DNA of 64,000 bases from Thermogladius sp023256015 (GTDB taxonomy: Archaea; Thermoproteota; Thermoprotei_A; Sulfolobales; Desulfurococcaceae). This document shows, piece by piece, positions 1 through 8,334 of this stretch. The first letter of the stretch is position 1. Every line of letters starts with the position of its first letter. Location of the stretch: contig NZ_CP151274.1 in NCBI RefSeq assembly GCF_051131135.1, positions 930,001 to 994,000 on the forward strand. Reading direction: 5' to 3'. Below the pieces are notes generated by a model that saw only the letters and a list, made by a program, of their open reading frames with translations, ran no database searches and was not told the DNA's origin. The position numbers and the translations under genes were made by a program.

Positions 1-1
1 T

Positions 2-916
2 CTAGCCCCGGCATCGAGAGCCCGTGATACCCTCGAACCTCTCGACTAGGTAAGAGCTTATCACGGTCCTTAATAAATCGCTGAGATGCTCGAAACCCCC
101 CACAAGGGTTCTCGACAAGTAGTCCTTCCCGACCCTCTCTAAGCTACCGGCTATGAAAGCAAGGGACTGGATTACCCCGTTAAACGCGCCGAGTCTGTTG
201 AACAACACCCCGTACAAACAGCGCGAGGAGAACGGACAGGTCGAGCACTTTAGCCCGGCTTTAGCACACCTAGCCTTGTCGGGGGCTTTCAAGTCCCGGC
301 CGAGAACTAGCAACCTCCTGTAGTGCCTGTCGACCGGCGCGTGCTCTGTGAGGCCGTAGGCGTGTAGTAGGTAGGCCTTCGCGGACTTGACACCAAGCCC
401 CTTGATGTTCAACAGGTTGGAGGCCTCTGCGTACGGGTCGCCGATCGACGTGGAGCGGTCCACACTAGCTTTAATGAGCCGGAAGGCCGCCACCTGGTAG
501 GATCTCGAATTTATCGAGCCCTTCTCCAGCATTTCTCTGATCCACTTGACGGTGTTTACGTGGTAGTCCGTGTTCTGTGACAGGTGAATCGCGTAGGCAA
601 CAGCTGTCCTGTCCCCCGGAGAGTACAACAGTGTAACCTGGTCGACCACACCAACACTGTTAGTGGCCACCCCTAACTCGTGGAATAGAGGGCGTTTCCG
701 AAGCCCCAGTAGCATCTCCACCTCGTCTAGCCGGCACGACCGAGGTACACGGCAGGTCGTCTCGAGGCTCTGCTTTCTAAACCTGCACGTCAGCCCAGAG
801 CAGGTTCCATGCCTCTTAACGAAGGCGAAGCCGCCGGACACCTCCTCTACTTCGAACAGGGGTAAGAGGTACGAGTAGTAGAGGGTTAGACCGTAGTTTA
901 TACCTTTGATGCGCAT
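2..916 (-). CDS. Endonuclease III-family DNA glycosylase with Fe-S cluster
   Basis: This is a base-excision DNA glycosylase of the HhH-GPD superfamily. A helix-hairpin-helix lies near residues 168-186 and carries the lysine used by bifunctional EndoIII enzymes (K177, in GLGVKSA). The catalytic aspartate follows in PVDRHY (D196). Four cysteines at 217, 224, 227 and 233 have the C-x6-C-x2-C-x5-C spacing of the EndoIII [4Fe-4S] loop. The N-terminal 75 residues hold extra cysteines and match no part of EndoIII that I recognise, and the protein (304 aa) is longer than bacterial Nth. The ATG start has a GGAG about 10 nt upstream, and the stop codon lies inside the window. Both catalytic residues are present, so lyase activity is plausible; the damaged base it prefers cannot be read from sequence. 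Confidence 0.82.
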   Translation of the reverse strand: MRIKGINYGLTLYYSYLLPLFEVEEVSGGFAFVKRHGTCSGLTCRFRKQSLETTCRVPRSCRLDEVEMLLGLRKRPLFHELGVATNSVGVVDQVTLLYSPGDRTAVAYAIHLSQNTDYHVNTVKWIREMLEKGSINSRSYQVAAFRLIKASVDRSTSIGDPYAEASNLLNIKGLGVKSAKAYLLHAYGLTEHAPVDRHYRRLLVLGRDLKAPDKARCAKAGLKCSTCPFSSRCLYGVLFNRLGAFNGVIQSLAFIAGSLERVGKDYLSRTLVGGFEHLSDLLRTVISSYLVERFEGITGSRCRG

Positions 917-1005
917 CGACAGGCTACTCCTAGCACCAGGACATCGACACAGGCGTTTTTATGAACGCAGATTAAAGAGGAGAAAGGAGAAAAAAGAGAG
1001 CTCGA

Positions 1006-2082
1006 TTACCACTTCCTGCTACCCATGGTCATGGCCATTACGGCCTTCTGTACGTGGAGCCTGTTCTCGGCTTCCTCGAAGTAGAGGCTCTTCGGGTAGC
1101 TGTCGAGAACCTCGTCTGTTACCTCCTGGCCCCTGTCAGCCGGCCCGCAGTGCATGTAGAACGGCTTGCCGGCCTTCTCCAGCCTCTCGGTTGTAACGAT
1201 CCAGTCCTTGAACTTGTTCTGGTACGCCGTGGCGCCCTCCTTGTCGACTTTGCTGTTGAAGGGTGGGAAGAAGCCCTTGGGGCTCCAGGCCTTCGGGTAG
1301 ACTATTGTTGCACCCTCGAAGGCCTCGTCCATGTTGTAGACTATCTTGAACTCGCTACCCCAGTGCTCGGCGTACTTCTTGGCCTTGTTCATGATGTCGT
1401 CTAGCAACTCGAAGCCTGGTGGGTGAGCCACGTATACGTCGGCACCCAGCATGGCGAAGGTCGTCGCCACGTCTTGTGGTACTGCGAGCGGCTTCAAGCC
1501 GCCGCTGTAGGCGTAGCTCACCACTACCTTCTTCCCTTTCAGGTCCTTGGGGAACCCTAGCGCCTCAAACGCGGCGAGGGCGTCTGCCAGGGACTGGAAC
1601 GGGTGCCATATGTCGTCCTCCATGTTGAGCACGGGGACCTTACTCCACTTCGCGAACTCCTGTATGATCCTATGACCTCTCCCGATGATCCACTTCGCGG
1701 CGTCGCCGTAGATCCTGATGGCAATACCGCTACCGTACCTGCTTAGGACTCTGGCTACGTCGCTTATCGCCTCAGTGGCGTAAGGCACCATGTCCTCTGG
1801 TAGAGTCGGCGTGTACACCTGGTCTGGAGAGATGTATATAGCCTGCCCGCCCAGCTGGTACATGCCTGTCTGGAAGCTGTTCCTAGTTCTCAAGCTCTTG
1901 TTGTAGAATATCAGGTACAGCGTCTTGCCGTCCAGCCAGTTGACCTTCCTGACGCCCTTGTGGAACATCTCTTTGAGCTCTTTAGCCGCCTTCAGGACAG
2001 TGAAGACGGTGTCTATGTCGTAGTCCGCGTTGGATAGCCAGTGTTTCCCTTCCAGTAGACCTAGGAACCACGCCTCGCTCAT
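1006..2082 (-). CDS. Knotted N-acetylornithine-type carbamoyltransferase paralog
   Basis: This protein belongs to the aspartate/ornithine carbamoyltransferase superfamily, which moves a carbamoyl group from carbamoyl phosphate to an amine. The phosphate-binding loop reads SLRTR, and a HPFQSLAD motif and a C-terminal EEAENRLHVQKA motif are present. Long loops (for example around KAWSPKGFFPPF) and the overall similarity fit the knotted N-acetylornithine/YgeW branch better than classical OTC. The usual HCLP motif reads HCGPADRG, an oddity near the amine-binding site. I choose the ATG at 2082, which has GGTG 6 nt upstream, although a GTG nine bases earlier is in frame. A canonical OTC lies 1.3 kb away, so this copy probably uses another amine. 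The substrate is not known. Confidence 0.78.
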   Translation of the reverse strand: MSEAWFLGLLEGKHWLSNADYDIDTVFTVLKAAKELKEMFHKGVRKVNWLDGKTLYLIFYNKSLRTRNSFQTGMYQLGGQAIYISPDQVYTPTLPEDMVPYATEAISDVARVLSRYGSGIAIRIYGDAAKWIIGRGHRIIQEFAKWSKVPVLNMEDDIWHPFQSLADALAAFEALGFPKDLKGKKVVVSYAYSGGLKPLAVPQDVATTFAMLGADVYVAHPPGFELLDDIMNKAKKYAEHWGSEFKIVYNMDEAFEGATIVYPKAWSPKGFFPPFNSKVDKEGATAYQNKFKDWIVTTERLEKAGKPFYMHCGPADRGQEVTDEVLDSYPKSLYFEEAENRLHVQKAVMAMTMGSRKW

Positions 2083-2133
2083 TGCGTACACCCTACTGTA
2101 GAGTCATCTAATTGGGCTGGATGTATATAACGT

Positions 2134-3234
2134 TTACTTCCACGGATAATACGGGATAACAGGGACTCTACCGAACTTCCCCAGGTTTACCGTTTCCGTG
2201 GGTTCTCTGGTGACGGGGATGGCCCTTAAAGCGGCTGGCCTTGCTTTCACGAGGGATACACTGTACGCGTCTAGGATGAACATCTCGAGGTCGTCGATCG
2301 ACCAGGGGATAACGACCATGTCGGGTCCAGCGACACAGACAGTCGTGTACGACAGGAGGTCGTAAGCCGTGAGGGCGCCTCTAGAGCCGAGCTGTACAAG
2401 AGAGTCGTCCTCCGCGTAGGGCAGCATGACTTCGTTGAACCCCGATGCCAGCCCGCTAGAGGTAGCTATTCTCCTTATCTCCGCGTTCAGCGTCATGACG
2501 CCGAAGTGAAAGCCCGGCTTTCTCACGTAGTAGCCGACCGTCTCCATCAGCCTGACAACACTGTTCTCCTTCCACGGCGATAGACTGTAGTCTACTACGA
2601 CCCTCAGCCCGGTCACACTCCTAACTAGGTGTACTACGCTGTCGACCTCCTCGCCCAGCTTGTCGAAGGCCTGTCTGACGGAAGCTCCTGTCTCCACGAG
2701 CCTCCTAAGGTAATCGGGGTAGAGGAACGATAGACCGACCCCCCCCACTCCACTGCTCGTGGAGTCGGGGAAGTAGGGGGTCTCGAGAGGCCTCTCGTGG
2801 AAGCCTATGGCAAGTCTCGTACCTGCCGAGGGGTCTGCTTCGCTAACCCTGTGAATAATCGTGGAGGCCGTCTTAGACGCGTCGAGAGGTCTCTCGTAGT
2901 CGAAGAGGAGACTGGTGTACAACCCGTTTAGTAAGACGTGCGTCACGTCCTCCAAGTCGGCCCTCCTGATGTGTTGCGAGCCCACGCTAACTAGAACCCC
3001 CCGGTTGACGGCACCTGTTTTGTCTACAAGCTCGAGGACCCTTGATAGACCGAGCTCGTTCTGCGGGAGCGATACCCGTTTAGAGAAGACGCTGTAGCCT
3101 CTGCTTTCAAGCGCTTTCTCTGCCTCCTCTAGCAGGGTCGCTGCCCTGACAAGCACTTTTTCCAACTCGCTTGGATCTTCTACCAGCGGGGCAAAGTAGG
3201 TCACAGACCTGACGACGGGCCTCATAAAAACCAT
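2134..3234 (-). CDS. DUF711 (UPF0210) family protein
   Basis: This is a protein of about 366 aa of the DUF711/UPF0210 family, related by fold to pyruvate-formate-lyase-like barrel proteins; no reaction is established for it. Family-like features are a VDYSLSPW segment, the FNEVMLPYAEDD segment and the GPDMVVIPW segment near the C-terminus. An A/T-rich GTTTAAAC lies about 25 nt upstream of the ATG at 3234 with no Shine-Dalgarno site, which suggests a leaderless transcript; a TTG three bases earlier is the alternative start. It sits between two carbamoyltransferase genes, in the same direction as the knotted one, with 51 nt between them. A joint role in amine or carbamoyl metabolism is only inferred. 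Confidence 0.72.
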   Translation of the reverse strand: MVFMRPVVRSVTYFAPLVEDPSELEKVLVRAATLLEEAEKALESRGYSVFSKRVSLPQNELGLSRVLELVDKTGAVNRGVLVSVGSQHIRRADLEDVTHVLLNGLYTSLLFDYERPLDASKTASTIIHRVSEADPSAGTRLAIGFHERPLETPYFPDSTSSGVGGVGLSFLYPDYLRRLVETGASVRQAFDKLGEEVDSVVHLVRSVTGLRVVVDYSLSPWKENSVVRLMETVGYYVRKPGFHFGVMTLNAEIRRIATSSGLASGFNEVMLPYAEDDSLVQLGSRGALTAYDLLSYTTVCVAGPDMVVIPWSIDDLEMFILDAYSVSLVKARPAALRAIPVTREPTETVNLGKFGRVPVIPYYPWK

Positions 3235-3290
3235 CAATGAGTACTAGGTCGGACTAGAGTTTAAACATCACACGCACTGTCTAATCGACT

Positions 3291-3298
3291 TTTATATT
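3291..3298 (+). promoter_or_regulatory. TATA box for the ornithine carbamoyltransferase gene
   Basis: TTTATATT lies 37-44 nt before the TTG start. With archaeal spacing, transcription should begin near 3320, leaving a short leader that contains the strong GGAGGAGG site. Confidence 0.6.
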
Positions 3299-3334
3299 CC
3301 TATCCTGGACTAGACTCGGATTGGGGAGGAGGGT

Positions 3335-4279
3335 TTGTATACCGGCCTGAAAAACAGGGACTTCCTGACCCTCGCCGAGTTCACGAAGGAAGAGCTAACC
3401 GTGATGCTGGAGACGGCCGCTCACCTTAAGCTACGTTACAAGATGGGCGAGAGGGTAATCCCCCTCCTTCCAGGCAGGCACTTGGCCATGATATTCGAGA
3501 AGCCTAGTACTAGAACTAGGGTGAGCTTCGAGGCCGCCATTAAGGAGCTGGGTGGAGACGCGATAGTCTTACACTACGGCGAGATGCAATTGGCCAGGGG
3601 CGAGACGATCGAGGACACGGCCCGAACGCTGTCCAGGTACGTTGACGGGATAATGGCTAGGGTCTACGAGCACTATAAACTGGAAAAACTGGCAGAGTAC
3701 AGTAAAGTGCCCGTGATCAACGGGTTGAGCGACCTCCACCACCCTGCGCAAGGGCTGGCAGACGTCTTCACCATTTTGGAGAAGAAGGGGAGGGACATTA
3801 CAAGGCTCAAAATAGTCTTCGTGGGCGACGGGGGTGATAACGTAGCCCACAGCCTGATGCTGGCTGTCGGTATACTAGGCGGGAAGATCACCATATCCGC
3901 ACCTAAAGGCTACGACCCGCACCCCTCTGTAGTGAAGCTGTTTAACGAGACAGCAGCCAGGTACGGCGGTAGCTTCGAGATAGAGAGAGACCCGTGGAAG
4001 GCGGTCAAGGACGCGGACGTGGTCTACACCGACGTGTGGGTGAGCATGGGGCAGGAGAAAGAGAGGGAGAAGAGGGTTAAGGACCTCGAGCCGTACAGGG
4101 TCACGAGCCTTCTAATGAAGCAGGCAAAGCCAGACGCCATATTCATGCACTGTTTACCCGCCCATAGGGGAGAAGAGGTCACCGACGAGGTCATCGACGG
4201 GAAATGGAGCGTGGTCTGGGACCAGGCGGAGAACAGGAAGCACGTTCAGAAAGCCGTCCTCGCGCTCCTCATACCATAG
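3335..4279 (+). CDS. argF: Ornithine carbamoyltransferase
   Basis: This enzyme makes citrulline from ornithine and carbamoyl phosphate in arginine synthesis, or runs the reverse reaction. All landmarks are canonical: the carbamoyl phosphate loop PSTRTRVSFE near residue 55, HPAQGLAD in the middle, and the C-terminal HCLPAHRGEEVTDEV, whose cysteine and HCLP motif bind ornithine. The length of 314 aa is normal for the family. The start is TTG, supported by a GGAGGAGG run ending 3-4 nt upstream and by a TATA box at 3291-3298. It stands alone on the plus strand, divergent from the DUF711 and knotted carbamoyltransferase genes. No other arginine gene is present in the window. Confidence 0.92.
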   Translation: MYTGLKNRDFLTLAEFTKEELTVMLETAAHLKLRYKMGERVIPLLPGRHLAMIFEKPSTRTRVSFEAAIKELGGDAIVLHYGEMQLARGETIEDTARTLSRYVDGIMARVYEHYKLEKLAEYSKVPVINGLSDLHHPAQGLADVFTILEKKGRDITRLKIVFVGDGGDNVAHSLMLAVGILGGKITISAPKGYDPHPSVVKLFNETAARYGGSFEIERDPWKAVKDADVVYTDVWVSMGQEKEREKRVKDLEPYRVTSLLMKQAKPDAIFMHCLPAHRGEEVTDEVIDGKWSVVWDQAENRKHVQKAVLALLIP

Positions 4280-4284
4280 AACAC

Positions 4285-4296
4285 CTTTTTTATACT
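4285..4296 (+). promoter_or_regulatory. TATA-like box for aglB
   Basis: TTTTTTATACTT lies about 45 nt before the TTG start of the oligosaccharyltransferase gene. A second A/T element (ATTATATA, 4305-4312) lies closer to the start and is the alternative. Confidence 0.4.
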
Positions 4297-4338
4297 TCGA
4301 CCCCATTATATACGCTCTCTGAACGTGAGGTGTGATGC

Positions 4339-6795
4339 TTGTCGGAGCTCAGCTACAGGCTCGGCAAAACCGTCTACAGGTTCAAGGCTGAACACGAGAA
4401 GGAGTTCAAGCTACTGGTCTACGGTCTCCTAGCACTAGTGATAGCCCTGGGTGTCTACATCAGGGCCCTCCCAGGGATAAACTTCGGGCTGGAGCTCTAC
4501 GAGGCCGACCCGTTCGTAGTGTACTGGCAAGCCAAGTACATCTACGAGCACGGGCTACTGTCCTGGTACACGCTGACACCCGAGAACCCTGCTACACACA
4601 CATTCTGGTATCCCTGGGGCAGAGACTTCCCGCACACAGAGTACCCGGCTCTACCGATGTGGGAGGCGCTGTCCTACAACCTGGTCAAGTTCACGGGGGT
4701 CTCGTTCAAGGACTGGTGTGTTGTCCAGCCCCTGATATTCACCGTGCTCACGATTCTGTTTGTCTACCTGACGGCCTACGAGCTCACGAGAGGCAGTCAC
4801 CTGGCTGGGCTACTTGCCGCGGCGTTCTACGCGTTCGTCCCCGCCGCGACGGGTAGGAGCATAATAGGGTTCTCGACAAAGTACGGCATAGGTATAATGT
4901 TCTCGACCCTCTTCTTCTACTTGTACGTCCTGTTTTACAAGAGCTACTCTGCTAAAGGGCTGTCAGCCAAGACGTTAGCGTTGTTGGTATTTACGTCGCT
5001 AGCACTAGGGCTACTGGGCTGGTCGTGGGGCGGATTCGTCTACGTCCTAGGGGGTTTCGTAGCCTACCTCCTACTACTCCCTCTACTCTCGATTAAAGAC
5101 GCGACCCCGAGGTTTGTCCTGCTGAACACCGCCATACTGGCTCTGACCATGGTCATAGTACTCGGCTCGCCAGCGATAACAGCGATGCTGCAAATAATGC
5201 CCTTTAAACTGAGCGGCCTGGGGACCCTCCTGCTGGCTTCTACCCTTGTACCGTTACTGTTCTCCATGCAGTTCTATCAGTATGGGCTACTAGGACTTAG
5301 GAGACCACTTCTTAAGCGGGCTGGCTATTTCTTAGTCCTCCTGCTGTTCGTCGTACTCGGCGCCGCCTTGGTGTACATTGGTAGGCTCGACATCCCTGGA
5401 CGTTTCGCGTGGATACTGGGTCTAAGGACGATAGCTTCAAACCCTATTTTCGAGAGCGTCGAAGAACACCAACCAGCTCTCGCTGTAATGGGGATCTCGG
5501 CCATACTGAGGAGCTGGGGCACGTACTCTGACTGGCTCTTCTTCGTCTCGCCCTTCATACTAGCTGTCTTGGGGGCCCTGTATCTACTGTACAAGGGGAC
5601 GGCGGACAGAGTACTGGTCTCCGTTGCCTTCTTGCTAGCAGTTTACGCCTACATGAACGCCGCTTACATGGAGGTGACAGCGGCTACGACCGGCTTGACG
5701 ATCGCGGGGGTCTTCGCCGGGGTCATAGCATCTAGACTGGTCCCCAGCGAGGCCGTCTACGCAAGGGACAAGAAAAGGATGTACGTTAAGAAGACGAGCC
5801 CCGAGGTTTTCTACGCGTCGCTGTTATTGACGCTCTTCATGACCGCGAACATTGCCTTGGCGGGGTACAACACGTACAGCCAAATGAACAACGTGGTGCC
5901 TAGTATTAAAGCGGGCTACACGTCCCTACCCTACTGGACGGACGCGTGGTACAAGGCGATAGAGGTGATCAGGAACACCACGCCAGGCTCGGTTATCGTG
6001 GCCTGGTGGGACTACGGTTACCCGATAAGCGTCTTGGGGCAAAGACCCACAGTGGCCGACGGTTCAACGCTGAACACTACACAGATAGGCGTACTAGGGC
6101 TCACGTTGACGGCCCAGAACGACTCCGAGGTGTTGAGGTTGCTCGAGCTCCTACACACCCCGGTGAACAGCACTTACATTCTAGTCTTCGACGTGTTCAA
6201 CTTCAGGCCGTCTGGCAACAATTCCTACATGGTTACACCCGTAATACCAGGACTCATGGTGGGACTCGACGACATACCGAAGAGCATCTGGATGATCAGG
6301 ATTGGGGACTCTATCGTAGGCCAGCTGCAGTCCGTGGGTGTGAACGTCTCCTACAGGAACCTGGGCGACGCTTTCTACCTTTACCTCTTCCAGAACAACA
6401 TTGTCATCTCTCCGAGGTTTGACGACTTGTCTAACGCACCACTACTCTACAGGATGCTAGTAGACGGGGTCTTGCACCTGAACAAACAGTGGAACGCCAA
6501 CGTCACTTTCACATGGTATACCGGTGTAGCCGACTCTGTGTCAACCCTGACCTCGCAGTACCCTCAGTTAAGCGGAGTCGTTGAACAGCTGAACTTGACC
6601 ACCTACATACGCGTGCTGTCTGTTAAGACCCTCACCTACGAACAGAGGCCGCTGGCTAACAGCCCCTACTTCAGGCCGTACGCCATCATAGCCGAGCCCT
6701 TCTACGACAAGAACGGGAACAAGGTGTTCATTAACGGAGCGTACTTGTACGAGGTAATAACGGTATACCAAGTAGTCTACCCCTCACAGGCTTAA
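4339..6795 (+). CDS. aglB: Oligosaccharyltransferase STT3/AglB
   Basis: This is the membrane enzyme that transfers a lipid-linked glycan to asparagine in N-x-S/T sequons of surface proteins. The N-terminal half has about a dozen hydrophobic helices. An acidic motif near residue 55 (YEADPF) matches the first loop DxD that binds metal. The WWDYG motif, which recognises the acceptor threonine or serine, is at residues 556-560. The soluble C-terminal half contains several N-x-S/T sites of its own. TTG is the start, with GAGGTG 6 nt upstream. A GlcNAc-1-phosphate transferase gene at 22-23 kb could supply an early step of the same pathway. Confidence 0.93.
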   Translation: MSELSYRLGKTVYRFKAEHEKEFKLLVYGLLALVIALGVYIRALPGINFGLELYEADPFVVYWQAKYIYEHGLLSWYTLTPENPATHTFWYPWGRDFPHTEYPALPMWEALSYNLVKFTGVSFKDWCVVQPLIFTVLTILFVYLTAYELTRGSHLAGLLAAAFYAFVPAATGRSIIGFSTKYGIGIMFSTLFFYLYVLFYKSYSAKGLSAKTLALLVFTSLALGLLGWSWGGFVYVLGGFVAYLLLLPLLSIKDATPRFVLLNTAILALTMVIVLGSPAITAMLQIMPFKLSGLGTLLLASTLVPLLFSMQFYQYGLLGLRRPLLKRAGYFLVLLLFVVLGAALVYIGRLDIPGRFAWILGLRTIASNPIFESVEEHQPALAVMGISAILRSWGTYSDWLFFVSPFILAVLGALYLLYKGTADRVLVSVAFLLAVYAYMNAAYMEVTAATTGLTIAGVFAGVIASRLVPSEAVYARDKKRMYVKKTSPEVFYASLLLTLFMTANIALAGYNTYSQMNNVVPSIKAGYTSLPYWTDAWYKAIEVIRNTTPGSVIVAWWDYGYPISVLGQRPTVADGSTLNTTQIGVLGLTLTAQNDSEVLRLLELLHTPVNSTYILVFDVFNFRPSGNNSYMVTPVIPGLMVGLDDIPKSIWMIRIGDSIVGQLQSVGVNVSYRNLGDAFYLYLFQNNIVISPRFDDLSNAPLLYRMLVDGVLHLNKQWNANVTFTWYTGVADSVSTLTSQYPQLSGVVEQLNLTTYIRVLSVKTLTYEQRPLANSPYFRPYAIIAEPFYDKNGNKVFINGAYLYEVITVYQVVYPSQA

Positions 6796-7082
6796 CGTCC
6801 CCGAAGCTCCGCGCTCCTTTGTTAGATAACACTGTTGTATTCGGGGTTCACAGCCCCTGGGCCGGCCGATGAACGCGTTTTACCCGCCTCACCTTTTAGA
6901 GGATTTGTGGTTGTACGACAGGTGCCCGAACTCTGCGACCACGGAACGGCTCCCCCACACGCTCACAAACCCCTTCATTGACACGCCGACTACTACCGTG
7001 CCGACCACACCCCTCTTGCGGTTACACAGCCCTATTGTTTTATAAATAAAGCCCTAGGCTATTACTAGAGTGGTGTGCTGAT
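6796..7082. other. Intergenic gap before the cdvB-like gene
   Basis: These 287 nt hold no convincing reading frame. They include a short hairpin, GGGG-7 nt-CCCC, at about 6842-6856, and end with the promoter of the next gene. Confidence 0.5.
7038..7049 (+). promoter_or_regulatory. TATA box for the cdvB-like gene
   Basis: TTTATAAATAAA lies 34-45 nt before the TTG start, followed by GGTG at 7072-7075 in the leader. Confidence 0.65.
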
Positions 7083-7640
7083 TTGGTTCTCAGGAGGAAG
7101 AAAGTTGACCCTTTAAAGTCGGCTTTGACAGCGCTTTACAACGTGAGGGCGAGTATCCAGCGTCTCGACTCCCTAATCGATAGGATAAACAGCAGGAGAA
7201 GCAAGCTCATGGATATGGCCGTTGACCTCCAGGCTAGAGGCGAAACTTTCCTCGCTAAGAGGTACGCTGAGGAGATCGCTAAGCTCGACAAGATGAGGAG
7301 TAGGCTCGAAGTGCTGAGGTTGGTTCTCGAGAAGGTCTCCCTGAGTATCGACCTTGCCATCACTATGAGGGACTTCAAGCTAATAGCGGACGAGGTGTCG
7401 AGTATAGTCGGCGAAATAAAGAAGATACCGGAGTCGAGAATACCCGACCTAGCCGTCTACTTCGCTGAGCTGGACTCGTCTATACGGGAGCTGGCTAGTG
7501 CTGACATCGACGTGGGGCCACCCCTATCGTACGACACGACTGAGACACCCGACGCTAGAAGGGTTCTCGAGGAGGCTAGGAGCCTCCTGAAGACGAAACT
7601 GGAGAGCGAGAACATTCAGCCTCCAAGCCTAAATAAGTAG
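7083..7640 (+). CDS. ESCRT-III-like cell division protein (CdvB paralog)
   Basis: This 185-aa protein resembles the Snf7/ESCRT-III family that crenarchaea use to constrict the membrane in cell division and to bud vesicles. It is almost entirely charged alpha helix. The N-terminus is basic (RRKK), followed by a long helix pair (about residues 10-100), shorter helices and an acidic C-terminal stretch. It lacks the winged-helix tail of full-length CdvB, so it resembles the shorter paralogs. The TTG start has GGTG 7 nt upstream and a strong TATA box. No cdvA or cdvC (Vps4) gene is nearby. The 3' end overlaps the convergent gene at 7629 by 12 nt. Confidence 0.72.
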   Translation: MVLRRKKVDPLKSALTALYNVRASIQRLDSLIDRINSRRSKLMDMAVDLQARGETFLAKRYAEEIAKLDKMRSRLEVLRLVLEKVSLSIDLAITMRDFKLIADEVSSIVGEIKKIPESRIPDLAVYFAELDSSIRELASADIDVGPPLSYDTTETPDARRVLEEARSLLKTKLESENIQPPSLNK

Positions 7641-8303
7641 AGTGTACTTCTTCTCCTCTTTCAGGATTATAATCTTCGTGTTGAAGGACTCCAGAACCCC
7701 CTTTATCCTGTCACTGAGTTTGTCGGCCAGGTCCTGCGGCATCACGATGAAGTAGCCGTCGTAGCTCTGGTCCACCATAGAAGAGCCGATAGCTAGGTAC
7801 AGGTTCTTGAGCTGGGTAGCCCTATCAGCGCTAGGGTCGATGATCCACACGCCGATCTTCTTCTCGTCTTTCCACGCGGTTAGGTCGGGGAGGAGCGGCT
7901 TTGACGTCTTGTTCTCCGAGACCTCGAACCCCCTCTCCTCCAGGTCTTTGATCACCTGCGCGATCACCTGCTTTCTCGCGGGGCTGAACTTGGCCAGCTC
8001 AATGTACTTCTCAATAGGGCCGTGGATCTCCGGGTCGTAAAGGGTGTACGTGCCCCTGTCTACCCTGAAGAGGAACAGCTTTTCCGGGTCCTTGTACTTG
8101 TCTTTGCTATTGCTATTCACCGTGACGAGGTCTATCTCGAAGTCCAGGCTCATATCCGACCTCGAGGGGTCTTTCTGCTTCGCGATGCCTATGATGTCCC
8201 TCCTCGTGAAAAAGTTTTTGCCGGACTTGACGAGCTCAAGGGACGCCTCCTTGATCAACATCCAGTTGGGCTTTTTCTGGCCTAGTTCTTGCGCTTCTTC
8301 CAA
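7629..8303 (-). CDS. Conserved unknown protein with N-terminal winged-helix-like domain
   Basis: I do not recognise this protein with certainty. Residues of about 15-100 look like a winged-helix module that ends in FRVDRGTYTLYDP. The C-terminal part (KPLLPDLTAWKDEKKIGVWI) alternates strands and helices in a way that recalls restriction-endonuclease-like folds, but no complete PD-(D/E)xK site is visible. I choose the TTG at 8303, which has GGTGG about 5 nt upstream. The open frame continues to a TTG at 8348, which would overlap the mrp stop codon. It follows mrp on the same strand. Its 3' end overlaps the convergent cdvB-like gene by 12 nt. Confidence 0.6.
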   Translation of the reverse strand: MEEAQELGQKKPNWMLIKEASLELVKSGKNFFTRRDIIGIAKQKDPSRSDMSLDFEIDLVTVNSNSKDKYKDPEKLFLFRVDRGTYTLYDPEIHGPIEKYIELAKFSPARKQVIAQVIKDLEERGFEVSENKTSKPLLPDLTAWKDEKKIGVWIIDPSADRATQLKNLYLAIGSSMVDQSYDGYFIVMPQDLADKLSDRIKGVLESFNTKIIILKEEKKYTLLI

Positions 8304-8334
8304 TTTACCACCGGTCCTGTAATCCACGGATATC

